Shown here: positions 48,579-61,462 of the stretch, one piece after another | How positions within the stretch are numbered: the stretch's first letter is position 1 | Layout of the letters: every line of letters starts with the position of its first letter | Assembly: GCA_905182995.1 (NCBI GenBank) | Contig: CAJJDP010000012.1 | Location: forward strand, 566,370-630,369 | Reading direction: 5' to 3' | Length of the DNA: 64,000 nucleotides | DNA from: Paramecium octaurelia | Taxonomy: Eukaryota > Ciliophora > Oligohymenophorea > Peniculida > Parameciidae | The notes under the pieces: model-generated | The model's database searches: none | Told to the model about the DNA's origin: nothing | Seen by the model: the letters and a program-made list of their open reading frames with translations, nothing else | Translations under genes and position numbers: made by a program

Positions 48579-50663
48579 ATGGCCTAAAGAATTGGATCAT
48601 ATAGTTTTATAAAAAGGAATATAGATGGAACTGGTTTAGTGAAGGAAAATTCCATATTAAAAGATAAAGTCCATTAGATCAAATTTTTAGTAGAAGACAA
48701 TTTAGATATTTTAATAAATGAACTTGACCCAGACTTTAAACAAAAGGCTTAGATAACAGATATGTCAAATGTCTTTGTAATCATTCAAGAAAACATAGAG
48801 AGATGGAAAATACTCATCAACACTCTTAAAAATAACACAACCATTTTGGAATCTCAATTTGAAAAGTTGAAGGAAAAAGAAGAACAAATGAAAGTGAAAA
48901 CATAAAATGATATCCTTCATATGATTGAAGAGTAAGAACATAAAATTATTCAAAAAGAGAATGTAATCGTTACGTTAAATTAATAACTTAAAGATTTATA
49001 GAATGAGTTAGAAATTCATAAGTCTAAGCTATAAGACTAGGTACTTCATACAGAAGAATTAATGCAGTAACAATAATAATAGTTGAAACAAAGAGTTGCA
49101 CAATTAGATAATGAGATAGTTTAATTAAAATAATAAAATTAGTTTGAAATATAAGCTATTTTGCATAACCATGAAAAAGATAGGAAATTTTACAAAGAAG
49201 AATTGGAAAATCAAACCAGTTTGATGGAATAAAAATATAAAAAATATTATTTGGAAAATTAATAATTCTAGGAAAAGTACCAAAAGCAAATGTAATAAAT
49301 TAAATAAATCAAATAACAAAGAGATAATTTTGAAAAATAATTAGATTAATAAACTTAAAAAATTAAATAATACATTGAAGAATTAGCAAATGAAAGAAAA
49401 AATAAGGCCAAGGAAAATAAATAATTATTAGAGTAATAAGAAATTATTAATCAATTGTAAAGTAAAATGGCTATAGAAGAAAAGAGATAATAAAGATTAA
49501 AAGAATAAATTTAACAACTTTAAGATTAAAATTAAACTCTTTTATAGAAACACGTTAATGAGATTAATCAATTCAATTTTCAAGTTACTTAACTTAAAAA
49601 AGAATTAGAATAAAAGGATTTTTTCATTTCTAATCAATAATTAAATCATACTCAATAAATCTTAATTTAAAAAATTAAATATGAGAATATTCTTGGAAAT
49701 CCTATAAAGTTAGAAGGAGAACAACAATAAGAACTTACTTCAGATTTCTCACAGCAATACGATGATTAAATAGAGATATCATATGTGAAAAATTTAGAGC
49801 AGCAAATCAAATAATAATAAAATGTAATTCTAGAAAAAAGTTAATAGAGTGGTGATATTCAGGTTAAATACCAGAAACTGCAATAAAGTTTAGCTTAATA
49901 AATAGATTAAAAAGTAAAAGAAACATAATATGAATGTAAATTGTAATTAAATAAGATGTTATAGGAATATGAAATTTAGAGAGAGAAAAATCTATCAGAA
50001 CATAATTATAAAATCAACCTTTTATAATAATAATTGTCATTTGAAGTAGACAAAGTTAAGTGTGAATTAAAGGAACTTTAAAATAAAATAGAGATCTTGA
50101 ATAATTAACTAGTCGAAAAGGATGAAATTATAGTTTATCTATCTGAATAACTCTAATTAAATAAAGAGTAGCAATCTAGAGATAAAAAACTAGCTGAAAC
50201 TAACTACAATGATCTTCAGATAGCCTAATAATAATAGTTAGAGTAAATAGAAAAAATCAATACATAAAAACTGAATGATATTTTAACCTAACTAAACTAA
50301 TCAAAAAGTTAAAATGAGTAATTAAGCTAGCAGTATTAATAATTGTAAAAGCATAATACAGAATTGAGAAATGAATCAAAAGAACAAAGATAATCACTTC
50401 TATAATATAAAATATAATGCGACAAGTTGCAAAAAGAGTTATAAATTTAATGTGATATCTCAAAAAGTCTAAATGATAGAATAAGATAACAGTAAGTTGA
50501 GATTGAAAATGCTAAGCAAACCTATAACATTTTCACAAAAACATCAAGAATTCCGACGACTTTGAGTAGCGAAATCAGATTTACAAAGTTGAGAGCTTCA
50601 CCGATAAGTCGCAAGTTAAGATCCATATCAAATACTAGATTATAATAATTATAAAATATATGA
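48579..50663 (+). CDS. Long Gln-rich coiled-coil protein
   Basis: Intronless, 694 residues from MAQRIGSYSFIKRNIDG. From about residue 85 to 640 it is an unbroken predicted coiled coil made largely of Gln, Lys, Glu, Asn and Leu. A great many Gln residues are encoded by TAA/TAG, so the gene is invisible under the standard code. A basic, Ser/Thr-rich tail follows (KTSRIPTTLSSEIRFTKLRA). There is no motor or other domain. Such proteins in ciliates are usually basal-body or cytoskeletal scaffolds, which is inference only. Confidence 0.75.
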
Positions 50664-50735
50664 ATTACTATATGGTTCTATAAATTCAATATTTTAATAA
50701 CCAAAGCTATCTTCTTTACTTTTAGTAATTTATAT

Positions 50736-51238
50736 ATGAACATATTCTTAGGAACAATTGTGCATGATCAAATATCAAGGAATAGATATAAAAGAGTATT
50801 AAATGAAATTTAATAATTAATTTATGCTCATAAAGAAGATTTAGTTACAAATTATTATCGTATTACAGGAAATGATGATTTTGTAATTAACAATAGAGTT
50901 GATTTGGGATAGTTTGTCTATTTTAAAAGAGAATTTTCCTTCTAAGTTATAGTTGTGTTAAGAGTATTTTGATTAATTTAATTGATTTAAAGGAATTGGA
51001 GAATGAATTATTGAGAAAGTAATTTAATAATTTAAATTCTCCTCAATCTAATCTAATGAACTTCTTGACTAAGGATGAAATAGAAGATATTATTGAGACT
51101 CTAGTAACTATAACATGTCAAAGATTAAGAGATATACCTAAGCGTATTGAATTAAGTATAACGTTTATCCTACCAATCATTCAAAAAGAGCAAATAAGAT
51201 TTTAGCAAATACATTATTAAATAAAAATGCAAAAGTGA
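50736..51238 (+). CDS. Small helical protein, unknown
   Basis: About 155 residues if a 35-nt intron near 50909-50943 is used (a 17-nt alternative gives the same downstream frame). It starts MNIFLGTIVHDQISRNRYKR and continues SCVKSILINLIDLKELENEL and DEIEDIIETLVTITCQRLRD. It is all-helical with no named domain. The C-terminus is short for any family I can think of, so it may be a truncated copy of a larger gene. Confidence 0.45.
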
Positions 51239-52303
51239 CTTCAAATAAAAATTTCTTAATAACTCTAAGACTAAGCTACCATGATTAAGTGTTATTAAAA
51301 CTGATAAGGTCAAATCCTTGCTATTACTAATAACTTAGTAATAGTTCAGTTTTTTTTTAAATGAAAGAAAATAATGAAATAGATAGATTCTGTTTTATTT
51401 ATATTACACACTTTGTAAAAACAAAAATTTATTAAAACCAATGAAACCTACAATATAAACTATAATAGACATACTTGTTGCGGTATTATTACACATTAAA
51501 TGAAAGGGCAATATGGATTAGATTAATCGGAATTGACAAAGTATTGTTAATTACACACTTTGCTAGGCTAAGCAGTATTAAGCATCCAGTAATTGGGTAA
51601 TAATAAAATTCAAAACTATTTGCAATATTTGAAGATGGAATTTTGAATTAGATTCAAAGTCCAGTGCAAATGTCATAGAATTAATTTTTTAGTCTGTTTC
51701 CAAATACATAGCTGCAAATCTATTCAATTTAATGATTCTAATCATAGTTAAAATTCAAAAAACTTCATTTTCTCAATAATTTATAATAAAATGGGAACGG
51801 CGATCAATAATAAGACAAACTTTTATAAAATATATTAAAATTTGGATGAAATTAAATGGATCTCTTCATAGTTATCTCAATTTTTAGAATCGTTATTGTG
51901 ATTTTACATTTATAAAATTAAATTGAGGATAGCAAATTTTCTTTATAGTTTTTGTCTTAGTTGAATAGTATTATCAATCCAGTAAATTAAATAAATTAGA
52001 AAAAACAACTTAATATCAGTATTAGATATAAATATCATATTTGTTATTATCATAATTTTAAAATAATGTCCCAGAGTGTCCTTTTATTAATTACAGGTTC
52101 AAAATTAATCATAATGCCCTCTACTTAGAAAAGCAATCTTCTTTTTTAAACTGCATTTATTTTTATTTATTGAAGTTTCAAATCTATATTATTATTCTAA
52201 ATCGGTTATTACTGAGCACAACTAAAATAAATTAAATTAGTGAAATACCTTTCAAATTTAATATCTATTTTGGTCAAGTTCTCCATTTTAGATAGAGTTT
52301 TAT
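51239..52303. other. AT-rich spacer
   Basis: About 1 kb of AT-rich DNA. The string ATTACACACTTTG occurs twice about 150 bases apart (near 51405 and 51550). No frame is convincing. Confidence 0.5.
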
Positions 52304-53149
52304 TCAATTATTTGATAGCTTACTTTCCTATATTTTACCATCTAATTAAAAATAAATGATTTACAATACTAATTTGACTTCTGATAGATTTCCCAATTTC
52401 TTTAAGCATCTTGATAGTCCTATAATAGTATTGTCAGTAATGTCTTAGTTTCCATCTCCCCAGCCTTTTAAATTTAATTCCAACTTTCCTAAATTCTATA
52501 ATAAACTGATTCCATCCATTAGATTTTTGGCTCCTTCATCAGTTATACTGTTATTCTCATAGGCCCACATGTTTAGATCAAGGTTGAACTCATGCAATTG
52601 ATTTTGAAGTATCAAAGCATTGGTTATGTATTGTAGTGATTTATCTGTAATATTTTGATTCCAATAACCCCAACTAATATTAAATAACCTAGTTAAATAC
52701 CCACACAAAGCTAAATTTAACTATTCTAAACTTTTAAGTTTTGACAATCCATCACTTAAATCTCTTACTCCTTTGTCAGTTAAGTCTGATAAATCTAAAT
52801 GCCATCTGTTTTAGTAAATGAAGAATACCTTTTGCTTAAATCAATTGATAGGTTTTTCTTGGGTTAGGATAAGACAAGTTCAGAAGACATTGTTTCTACA
52901 CACTTATCATTAAGTTATTATTATTATTGAAATCTAGATAATCTTAACCATTTACATTTCAATCTAAAAAGGAGATTTAATTCTTTATTCACTTCTGATA
53001 ATTTGTGAAGCTAATTTCTTCATAAGTTTATCTTTTTTCAAATTCAATTTGTTATGTTGCTTTTAAATTGGATTTGAGGGGTATTCTACTGGTTCATGAT
53101 AGATGCAGATGTCTGAGCAGACCTACTCAAAATTATGATTTTTATTCAT
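52304..53149 (-). CDS. Leucine-rich-repeat protein
   Basis: About 257 residues after introns of 22, 23 and 27 nt. After 120 polar residues come LRR units of the long, Gly-Trp containing type: HLDLSDLTDKGVRDLSDGLS, LEQLNLALCGWGYWNQNITD and KLELNLKGWGDGNQDITDNT. The 27-nt intron has a length divisible by three and no in-frame TGA, so retention would not break the frame; splicing it restores the CGWGYW repeat match. The array stops abruptly after three to four units, so the gene may be 3'-truncated. Confidence 0.65.
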
Positions 53150-53292
53150 TTAATTAATAATAAAAAAAAAAGTACAACAATAGCTAAAGAAGTTTCTTGA
53201 AACAATCTTGAACAATTATGAATAAATTAGTTTTCAAAAGTATTTGAACATTAAAAGTAAGAAATTTAAAAAACTAATATTCTTAATAACAT

Positions 53293-54367
53293 TCATTATG
53301 CATTATAAAACAGCATATATGCACATGTTTGAGCATGAGTTGGATAACTTCTTCCATAAACATAATGTAAATCTTAATCAACAAATAGCTAAGCATATTT
53401 CGAATTTTCATTACAGATATTTTATCATCATCAAATTTAAACCATTTCCCTTGTATTTTTGTTATACACACATAATGACCATACAATATGCCTTATCCTA
53501 GGTGGATAATGATTGTAGTCAATTCATAGGTTTTTGTTTATTTCTGCGCCTTAATTCGTAGTTATTGAGAAAAAGGAATCTTTGAAGACACTTTAATCAT
53601 CTACCCACATCTCTCATCATATTTAAATCGTTTCAGATGGACTACTAAGACATTTGGTAAAGTATTCAATAATAATCTTCATAGATCAAACTTAAATACC
53701 TTTTGATGGCATCCTATTTAGATTGACACTTATCGCAAAAGAATTAATTCTAACCATTCAGTTGTTCTTCTTTCGACATTTATTACAAACAAGTGCTCAA
53801 ACTATAATTCGGAAACAAATCTAAGGATAAATCACAATACATTTCCTCTCTTTAAGAGACTTACTATTATTACTATAATTACTTGAATGACAATTTAAAC
53901 ACTCGATTTATGTTAATTACTATCCCTAAAATATTTATCGAATCCAATTATTTTGTTTATCCTTTATTAATTCTTCGCATTCATTAATAAACCACATATA
54001 AAATTCATGAGAATCTTAATGATACTTGCCATCAAATATTTTATTTTTAGTTTTAATGTAATTCATCATTTTTTTGGTTGAAATTACTCCAGTCTTTTGT
54101 TTGTGTTTTGATATTGATTGGAATAACAATTTAGTTAAATCAAGTAAATTATTCTAATTAATTGAGCTCTGATGCTATAAAATTTAATTCTTAAAGTCTT
54201 TGCAATAATACAATGCTTATAATATTACATTCGAATAACAAATGTTACTTGGCTGATATATGATTAATTTATACATTTTCAAATCCAATTAAAATTTCCC
54301 CATCTGGAAAATCTTATCCTAAATACTTTTCTAAATGATCATTTTAACTAGATTATGTTACTCCCAT
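53293..54367 (-). CDS. Ubiquitin-specific protease, USP12/46-like
   Basis: About 326 residues after introns of 22, 23, 23 and 26 nt (exon sum divisible by three). The Cys box is GFENPSNICYSNVILQALYY, followed by KYHQDSHEFYMWFINECEEL. A CxxC zinc pair (IECLNCHS) pairs with FFCDKCQSKQDA. The core LPNVLVVHLKRFKYDERCGQ follows, and the His box is LYGHYVCITKIQGKWFKFDD. The end (TCAYMLFYNAQ) is typical. Compact size and motif order match USP12/USP46. It removes ubiquitin from protein substrates. The upstream coiled-coil gene on the same strand ends 38 bases before it. Confidence 0.92.
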
Positions 54368-54405
54368 ATAAATATTAATTAATATATAAATTAATTCTAA
54401 TAATC

Positions 54406-55230
54406 TCATTTGCTTAATTATAAATATTTATTTTTGAAATACTGTAATTTCTTTCTGATATCTAAATTGGCTCCATAGGCAAGGATAAATTTATTCTCAT
54501 TTAAAAAGGAATCAAATTCATCAATATACTTAAATATTTTTATTTGATTTCTATTTTATTATTGTTTAGATTGAATGAAATATTCAATGTTCTCTTATTT
54601 GAATTAATTCTTAATAGCATCATATTAATGCTATTATTCAATAATTTCTTGTTTAGTTTATTCAATTTTGTGTAGTAATTCTGTGTTTTACTAAAAGACT
54701 TATTACTATTGCAATTGCAATGAATTGGCTTCATCAATCAAACTAATAATTATTTATGGTAACATACGCATCAATTTCTTCTTAAAATGTTCCATAATTC
54801 TCTTACATATGATTTTTAAAGTAATATGATTCTGCTTGAAGATCTTTGATTCTTGTAATTATTTATCTCCAATCATTGCTTAAATTACTATTTCCAATAT
54901 GAAGGATCTTCTTAAAGCTTTCAACTCCATCGTGTTCAGTTTTGAGTTATTTCTTAATTGCTGGAACTTTTTATTTTACAATTCTATGAGATTAGGGATT
55001 ATTGGCCTCAGGCAAATGACCACCTAAAACAGAAAATAAACTCTGCTGATGACTCATAATAAGGGATGAATATGTTACGGTTCAATAATAATGCCTGCTT
55101 ATTATCCATACAATTATAAATCTTTAGTTGTTCTGATGGGTTAATTATTGCTTTTTGCCTTGATGCTGTAAGTTCCTTTTGATAACTAGAACACCTGATG
55201 AGTTTGTTGGGTGAACTATTCATAATTCAT
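54406..55230 (-). CDS. Coiled-coil protein, unknown
   Basis: About 257 residues after introns of 26 and 25 nt, each of which restores the frame. The first 70 residues are Gln/Thr-rich and probably disordered; a turn (LFSVLGGHLPEANNP) leads to a coiled coil to the end (QIITRIKDLQAESYYFKNHM; LLHKIEQTKQEIIEQQHQYD). No domain beyond the coil. Same strand as the USP gene immediately downstream. Confidence 0.6.
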
Positions 55231-55327
55231 TATTTCCCATAATTGAGGTTAAGTTGATTTTTAATAAAATACTTTCATTATAATAAATAAAGAAGATGAA
55301 ATAGATGGTTGAAATGCTAAATTATTT

Positions 55328-56816
55328 TCATAACATTTACTATTTATCACATAACTCAGCAAAATTAGATGATAAAATCAAATCGTACGCTCTTTTGAAT
55401 TCTTATCTCACTTATTGATACATATTTGAAGACTTGAATTCTTCATTCTTTTGGCGTTTTTGCAACATAGGAGTCAAAATCTGATTTTTAATGAATGGAT
55501 TATAGATTATCAATCCTATTTCTTAACCTTCTTTTTAAACATCATTGGTTAACGCAAGGGGAACTTTGTATTTTTCAGATTGGTTCCAAAGATGAAAGAA
55601 TACACAAATTTAATAGCCTATATTAATTTGAGGGATTTATTGATATTGTTTTTCTTGAGTTTTAGTCCATTTTTGAATTACACCTTTAATCTCTTCTTTG
55701 CTTCTTGGAAATGACAGCCAAAATATCCTTTCTACTCTTCTTCCATTTTTTTAGGTCACTTGAACTAGATATTCATCTTGACTAAATTTAGACAATCTGC
55801 AATCTTCACTATCTTTGATTTACTGTTTCAATAGCAGTTTTTCTTAGGTCCACTGACTGTATTAATCACTAAATATGTTAGGTATCAAAGATTAGGTCAT
55901 AAAGAAATCGATTATCATACAATACAAAGCAAATTCTGGGAGTGCATGATCTCCTAAGATACCTCTTTGATATGCCCAATAGTTTAAGAATGCACATATC
56001 TTTTTTAATTCTGGGTTGATTTAACAATACGCATTCATAATTTGATCTTTATAAATGTCTAAATTTTAATTTTCATTTCCTGCTTTAATTTCAAATTTAA
56101 TTTAACCCCCAGGGATTTGAACAACCAGATGATTATATTACATTTGTTAGATGATCAATTTTAAACAATTCTCACCAAATTCATTTTGTAAAGCATTGAA
56201 TTTATCTTGTTCGAACAATTATGGATTTTTGAGATTCCTTAACATCTAATTCACTATATCGAGTGTATGATATGGGTTTTATGTTTTAATGAAGATTACA
56301 CATGGATTATGACATAAATAGAGTTGAGTATAATTTAAATCATGGATAGTAAAATTTAGATTATTACCTTCAATCAAATGTTTTTTAAGTTTGTCAATAA
56401 GGATCTCTTCGGTGTTTCTTTGTTGAATTCTTTACTTAGGACCATAATTTTGATTTTAGTTATTCTATTCTTACCTTTCTTTATGTCTTTATTCTATAAT
56501 GAGCTTATCAGAGATTTTCAAAGAATTAAGAATTTATTTAATACCTATGATTTCACGTGTCTAATTAAATATAATTGTTTGGCAATACCTTAATTTAGGC
56601 TTACTAAAATAATTTTGGAACAAATTTCTCTAGCTTTTATTTAAAATCAACGTTTATTTTTTTTCGAGTTTCCTCATTAATATGCATATTATCATTAACA
56701 AAAGTTTAAGTAGGTTCATCTAAAAAACCATCTTCATTTTGATCATCATCAATGAATTGGTTACCCGGTTGAGCTAAAATCTCTGCATCAAAATCAGAGT
56801 CATCTAATTAAATCAT
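55328..56816 (-). CDS. Protein with nucleotidyltransferase-like central region
   Basis: About 486 residues with one 28-nt intron. The N-terminus is acidic (MIQLDDSDFDAEILAQPGNQ), then basic and Gln-rich. The part from about 270 on recalls the central domain of Cid1/TUT-type nucleotidyltransferases (INPELKKICAFLNYWAYQRG, then LPEFALYCMIIDFFM). However, I cannot find the catalytic GS...DxD motif upstream. It is therefore either a catalytically dead relative or a resemblance without homology. If related, the original role would be adding A or U to RNA 3' ends. Confidence 0.45.
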
Positions 56817-56950
56817 TCCTCTCAAAATTTAAGGAAATAATTATTGTATAAATAAAATGTATTCTAATTGTTATTAATAGTTCATTTCAGTTGGAATTAA
56901 TTATATTCATTAGAATTTATACTTTTGATAAATTAATAATATATATAAAT

Positions 56951-58139
56951 ATGAGTGATCCATACGATTGGCCATTCCCAAGTAGGAAAGATTTAATGTA
57001 CTTATCCTCAATAAGTATAAACTCTATATCATAATTTAGATAAACGAGATGTAGGCACTGTTAGACCTGATAAGTTAACAGGATAAGATTTTAATCTATA
57101 AACTAAAGACATTGATGGTAACTGAATTTTCAAAGTAGGTGCGTCTCCATGTATGAAGCCATATAAATTTACTAATAAACCAGACTTTACGAATACGACT
57201 GATGATATTGCAGGCACTCGTTCTAAGGTATTGATCCCATAAATTGGAAGAGATGTATATTATTTTGATTATTTGGAAGGGATTCTCTCTGAACAATCGT
57301 GATATCAAAGGTGCTTATCCATAATTAAATAAATTCCAAACAACAAGACCTCCAACCAATCCTGTAGATCCTGTGTATATTCTACCGAAAGCTGTTCCTG
57401 TAGAACCTTTGCAACCGAAATTCATTAGAGATCAAATCAATATTGATGTACAGCGAATAATAATGAAAAGGACATTCCAGGAACCAAACCCAATCCTCCA
57501 GCAGCTAAATTGAGAAAAACTGTTCACATTTTTGATGAAGTAGACGGGGCTAAATCAAAACCTGCCTTCATGCCCAGAGATCATATGGAGATTATGGATG
57601 TTAAAGACATCAATGAGTATAGAGTATTTAAATCATCCCGTGTGACAAACCCACTAGAACCTGAATATCAATTAAAAGATGTTGAAGGATAACCAGCTAA
57701 TTCAAAATATGGGTTTGTGGGTGGAAGTAAGAGCAGAGTCTTGCATCCATAAATCAATTACAACACTAAGAATTTAGAAACAAAGGACATTGAAGGATGT
57801 CATGTTGGAGCTATAAGTGATCATTTCTTGATGAGACAAAAGAGATCTCAATTTAGAGCCATCAATGACACTAAAGATGTACCTGGGGCTTAGGTGGGCA
57901 CTCTCAGAAAAGGGTTACTTAATCATAGAGGCACTAATCCGTTGACTCCTGAATATCAACTATTGGGAAGAAATGAGATTTATAATCAAAATATGCCTCG
58001 TACAGCATTTGAAGGCACTCGTTAGAATCAAGGAGGTGAAAAACCAAAAACTTAATAGTCATTAAGATCAAATTCTTTAAATAAAATTGAATAACCATTA
58101 TCCACAGCCTAAAAATTTGATTAGTTTATAAAGAAATGA
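56951..58139 (+). CDS. Repeat protein with D-I/V-x-G motifs, probably axonemal
   Basis: About 364 residues after introns of 25, 21, 25 and 23 nt. The sequence consists of loosely repeated units of about 35 residues with the core D-(I/V)-x-G-(A/T/C), e.g. NLQTKDIDGASPC, FTNTTDDIAGTRSK, LNNRDIKGAYPQ, QLKDVEGQPANS, NLETKDIEGCHVG and NDTKDVPGAQVG, often followed by N-P-L-x-P-x-Y. There is no signal, membrane segment or coil. This design resembles extended ciliary proteins that lie along microtubules; the location is an inference. The stop lies 8 bases from that of the convergent MORN gene. Confidence 0.65.
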
Positions 58140-58147
58140 AGTAGATA

Positions 58148-59243
58148 TCATAAAAATTTTACTAGTTCTAATTATTAAATGGATTCTGAATGCAATTTCC
58201 TTTCTTATTCATCAAGCCATTTTGTTCTTTTCCCTTCTTCCCAATATCCTATTTTGCGATCACCATTTGTACAAATACCAACACCATTTTACTTGCCTAA
58301 TTTGTATATCAATTTACCATTATTCCAAGTAGATACCATTTTCTTGCCATCACTCCAAGTAAATTCACCAACACCATTCTTTTTATCATCTTAAAAATGC
58401 TATTTAGATTATAGTAAAACTACCCCTCTAAAAACCCTTCCATCTGGAAACGTAAGAACTCCATAACCATTCATTTTAGACTTTTTCCACTATCCTTTAT
58501 ATACTCTTTTATCATCCCATAACATTGTTCCCTATCCATCCAATTCATTATTAGAAAAATCTCCCTCATAAGTAGTACCATTTGAGAATTTTAAAATTCC
58601 TTAACCATGTTTTCTGCCTTCATTATAAAATCCCTCATAAGAATTTCCATCTTACCATACTTCTTTACCTTTTCCATGCTGCTTATCATTTTTCCACTTA
58701 TTTATATGCAAAAATTGATACATTTCCTTCATATCGTGCCCCATTTTTGCACATATAAACACCAAATCCATTGCATTTATCATCCTTCCATTCACCCTCA
58801 TAGTAATCTTCATCCTCTAATACTAGTTTGCCTTTTCCATTAAGTTTCCCTTCCAGAAAAAATCCAGAATATATACTGCCTGAAGGCCACTTAAGTACTC
58901 CTTATCCATCCTTTAATCCATTCATCCATTCCCCTTTGTAAGTAGTTCCATCAGAAAATGTGATTTCTAAATGAATTAAACCCATACCTTCTAATTGGAC
59001 TCTCTACATTTTACCAATTGTGCTTTGTATGAGTATGTTCTCTTTCTTTATGCTACCAATACTAGCATCAGATTTGCCTTAATCATTATCAGCGTTAAAT
59101 CTCTCTGTTTCTTTGTTATTTCTTTATTGACTTTCTTTTAATGATTTATTTTTCGATAATACAACCTCTTATTTATCAGCGCCTCCTTTACTATTGATTT
59201 CTTAATCATTAGTACAGCAAGAATTACTGCAGGTTGCACCCAT
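58148..59243 (-). CDS. MORN-repeat protein with N-terminal Cys cluster
   Basis: About 348 residues after introns of 25 and 24 nt. It starts MGATCSNSCCTND: Gly2 fits myristoylation and Cys5, 9 and 10 fit palmitoylation. A polar region of about 105 residues leads to eight clear MORN units (DYYEGEWKDDKCNGFGVYM; RVYKGQWKKSKMNGYGVLTF; FRGHFQDDKKNGVGEFTWSD) and a degenerate end. The 24-nt intron has a length divisible by three and no in-frame TGA. Design and anchor parallel the MORN protein at 3200-4267, though the units differ; likely membrane-edge or cortical scaffold. Confidence 0.85.
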
Positions 59244-59620
59244 TTATATTTAAATAATTAAATTATGATAAATAGCTATCAAAACAACTGTTATACCATT
59301 TATTGGTATTATAGTTATCACTCTAGCTTAAATTGATTACTAATGATAACGTCGAGCCTGATTACACATAAGAATGAAGTGTAAAACAGGGGTAGGTATA
59401 GTATCATACAAATAATCTAAAAAACTAATTATGAAATAAATATCATGAGATTATCCAGAACTATACCAAAATGATCCTAAATTTTCGAGATAGAGAGCCC
59501 TAATCAACTACTCTGAATATAATTCAGAAGACTTCAGCAAAAATGTAAGTATAATTTCTTTAATGTAAAAAAGTTCATAAATATAATTTTGCAATGCTTC
59601 TGAAGATCTAAACAGATGGT

Positions 59621-59929
59621 TCAAAATTATTATTAATATATATTCATTTATTATTAAAAAGGTTAACTTATTGCTAAAAATTCAGGAGTGTATTCGCTAT
59701 CTTGTTGTGAAAATAATTTAATTTATTGAGGAGGTAAACTTAATTCCGGAGTACATGACAACTGAGCTGATAATTGATTGGCAGGGAAGAAAGATTAATT
59801 TTATTCGCTTATTTTATTTTCTTGTTCTTCGTACTCAACTTCTTCTTCATGAGTCATCTATTTTATTTGATTAGATTCACTATTCATCTTAAGTTCAGGA
59901 GTTTAAGGTAATTTACATATCTGCCCCAT
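59621..59929 (-). CDS. Small acidic protein with lipid-anchor motif
   Basis: An intronless frame of 102 codons starting MGQICKLPQTPELK; Gly2 and Cys5 fit dual acylation. The rest is acidic and Gln-rich, with three T-P-E-L/F motifs (QTPELK, CTPELS, YTPEFL). No fold predicted. Too short to be certain, but composition and start are better than chance. Confidence 0.45.
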
Positions 59930-60709
59930 CTTAATTACAAAATATAATTTATATTTTATGTCTTAAAACTCTTTTTTAATGCATTTTATTAATCTTGTAG
60001 AAGATTCTCAAAATAAATTAAATCAAAAATATGCTGTAAGATTAAAGTAATTTAGAAATACATGATAAATACAAAATATTCATTTTAATCTGTTCCAAAA
60101 TCTATTAGATTGTATTTTTCAGTTTATGGTTTAATTATTTTGTTAAGAATCATTAAAAAACAAATGGAAAATAACAATAATCAAATAATAAATTAAATCT
60201 TAAAAAGAAATACTAAGATGAGATATTAATTAATCTAACAGCATTTTCCCTTTTTATTTAATCCCTATAATTAGTGTGACTTAATTTAGTCGAAATATTC
60301 TGTGATTTTTAAATTATCATAAATTTTCTATTACTTTCAACCTTTTTATAATTTTTACACAGAATATTATTTTTTAGTAAGGTCATTTAATCATTGATCT
60401 AAAAATAGTTTTGCCTTACTATCAGTATTAAGAATAATGAAAACTTAAAGTTTATTCCATATCATCTAATTAAATAATGGGTAAAATCGATCTTTATAAA
60501 ACTAATACATTATTTTGCAATTGAATTCAATTTATTATTCAATAGGTAACTTCTAAATTAATAATTGATATTTTTTGAATTAGCTCTACTATTATGATTT
60601 TAATATTTTAAGTTTAGGGCTGTTAATAATAAAGTTAGGAATTATGTTAACTATCTTGATTAATAAAATATTAGGTATTTATATATTAATTATATTTTGA
60701 ATTTGCAAT
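59930..60709. other. AT-rich spacer
   Basis: About 780 bases of highly AT-rich DNA between divergent starts (small acidic protein and Rab). No coding frame or RNA gene recognised. Confidence 0.55.
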
Positions 60710-61462
60710 ATGGACAATCCAAATAATGAGGATTACTCTGACTTCTTTAAAGGTAATCAAGTCTGAAAATTAGATCAGTTGTGTTAGTAGGCGATGCTGG
60801 AGTAGGTAAAACACATTTAATGACCAGGTAATTATTTATACAACAACAGATATGTGAAAGGCTGCCTACCAAAAAATGCTGTACCCACCATTGGGATTGA
60901 GTTTGCTGGAAAGACAGTCACTTTATAAAATGGCAAAAAGGTTAAGGCATAAATTTGGGATACTGCTGGCCAGGAAAGGTACAGAGGAATCACAAGCACG
61001 TATTAGAATAAAATTTATTCAGTCATTTTCGAAAAGCAGGAGGAGCTTTAGTTGTTTATGATGTAACAAAAGAGAAGACATTTGAAAGTGTTGTTAAGTG
61101 GATGGAAGATTTGCGATATTAGGCTGAACCAGATGTGGTTATAATGTTAGTCGGTAATAAAATAGACTTAGTTGAAAACAATGGAAGTGCAAGGTTCTTA
61201 TATTTGATTATGCATAGAAAGGTTTAAAAAGAAGATGCTAAAAATCTTGCATAGCAGCATAAAGTGTTGTTTGAAGAATCAAGTGCTGTCACAGGTTAGA
61301 ATGTTGGATAATGTTTCGATAGATTGCTATAAGGTTTTAATTGTCTTATCATTAGAAATGTACAAAATTAAATCATTAACTCCTGGATAGGACAACCCTA
61401 ATTAAGGCCTTTCATTAAACAATTAAAATCCGTCCTAAAATCCTGACAACTGCAAATGTTGA
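60710..61462 (+). CDS. Rab-family small GTPase
   Basis: About 211 residues after introns of 26, 22, 23, 24 and 22 nt (exon sum divisible by three). All G motifs are present: P-loop VVLVGDAGVGKTHLM, switch I PTIGIEF, switch II IWDTAGQERYRGITS, NKID, and ESSAVTGQN in place of ETSAKxG. The C-terminus ends NCKC, a CxC double-geranylgeranyl signal. The N-terminal P-loop has Ala in place of the usual Ser/Asn (DAGVGKT) and His after the Thr. It would direct vesicle traffic; the subfamily is not determined. Confidence 0.92.

Noticed and set aside
49125..49319. Minus-strand Leu/Phe-rich frame suggesting a membrane protein
   Set aside because: It is the antisense of a Gln/Lys/Glu-rich coiled coil, which always gives Leu/Phe-rich shadows.
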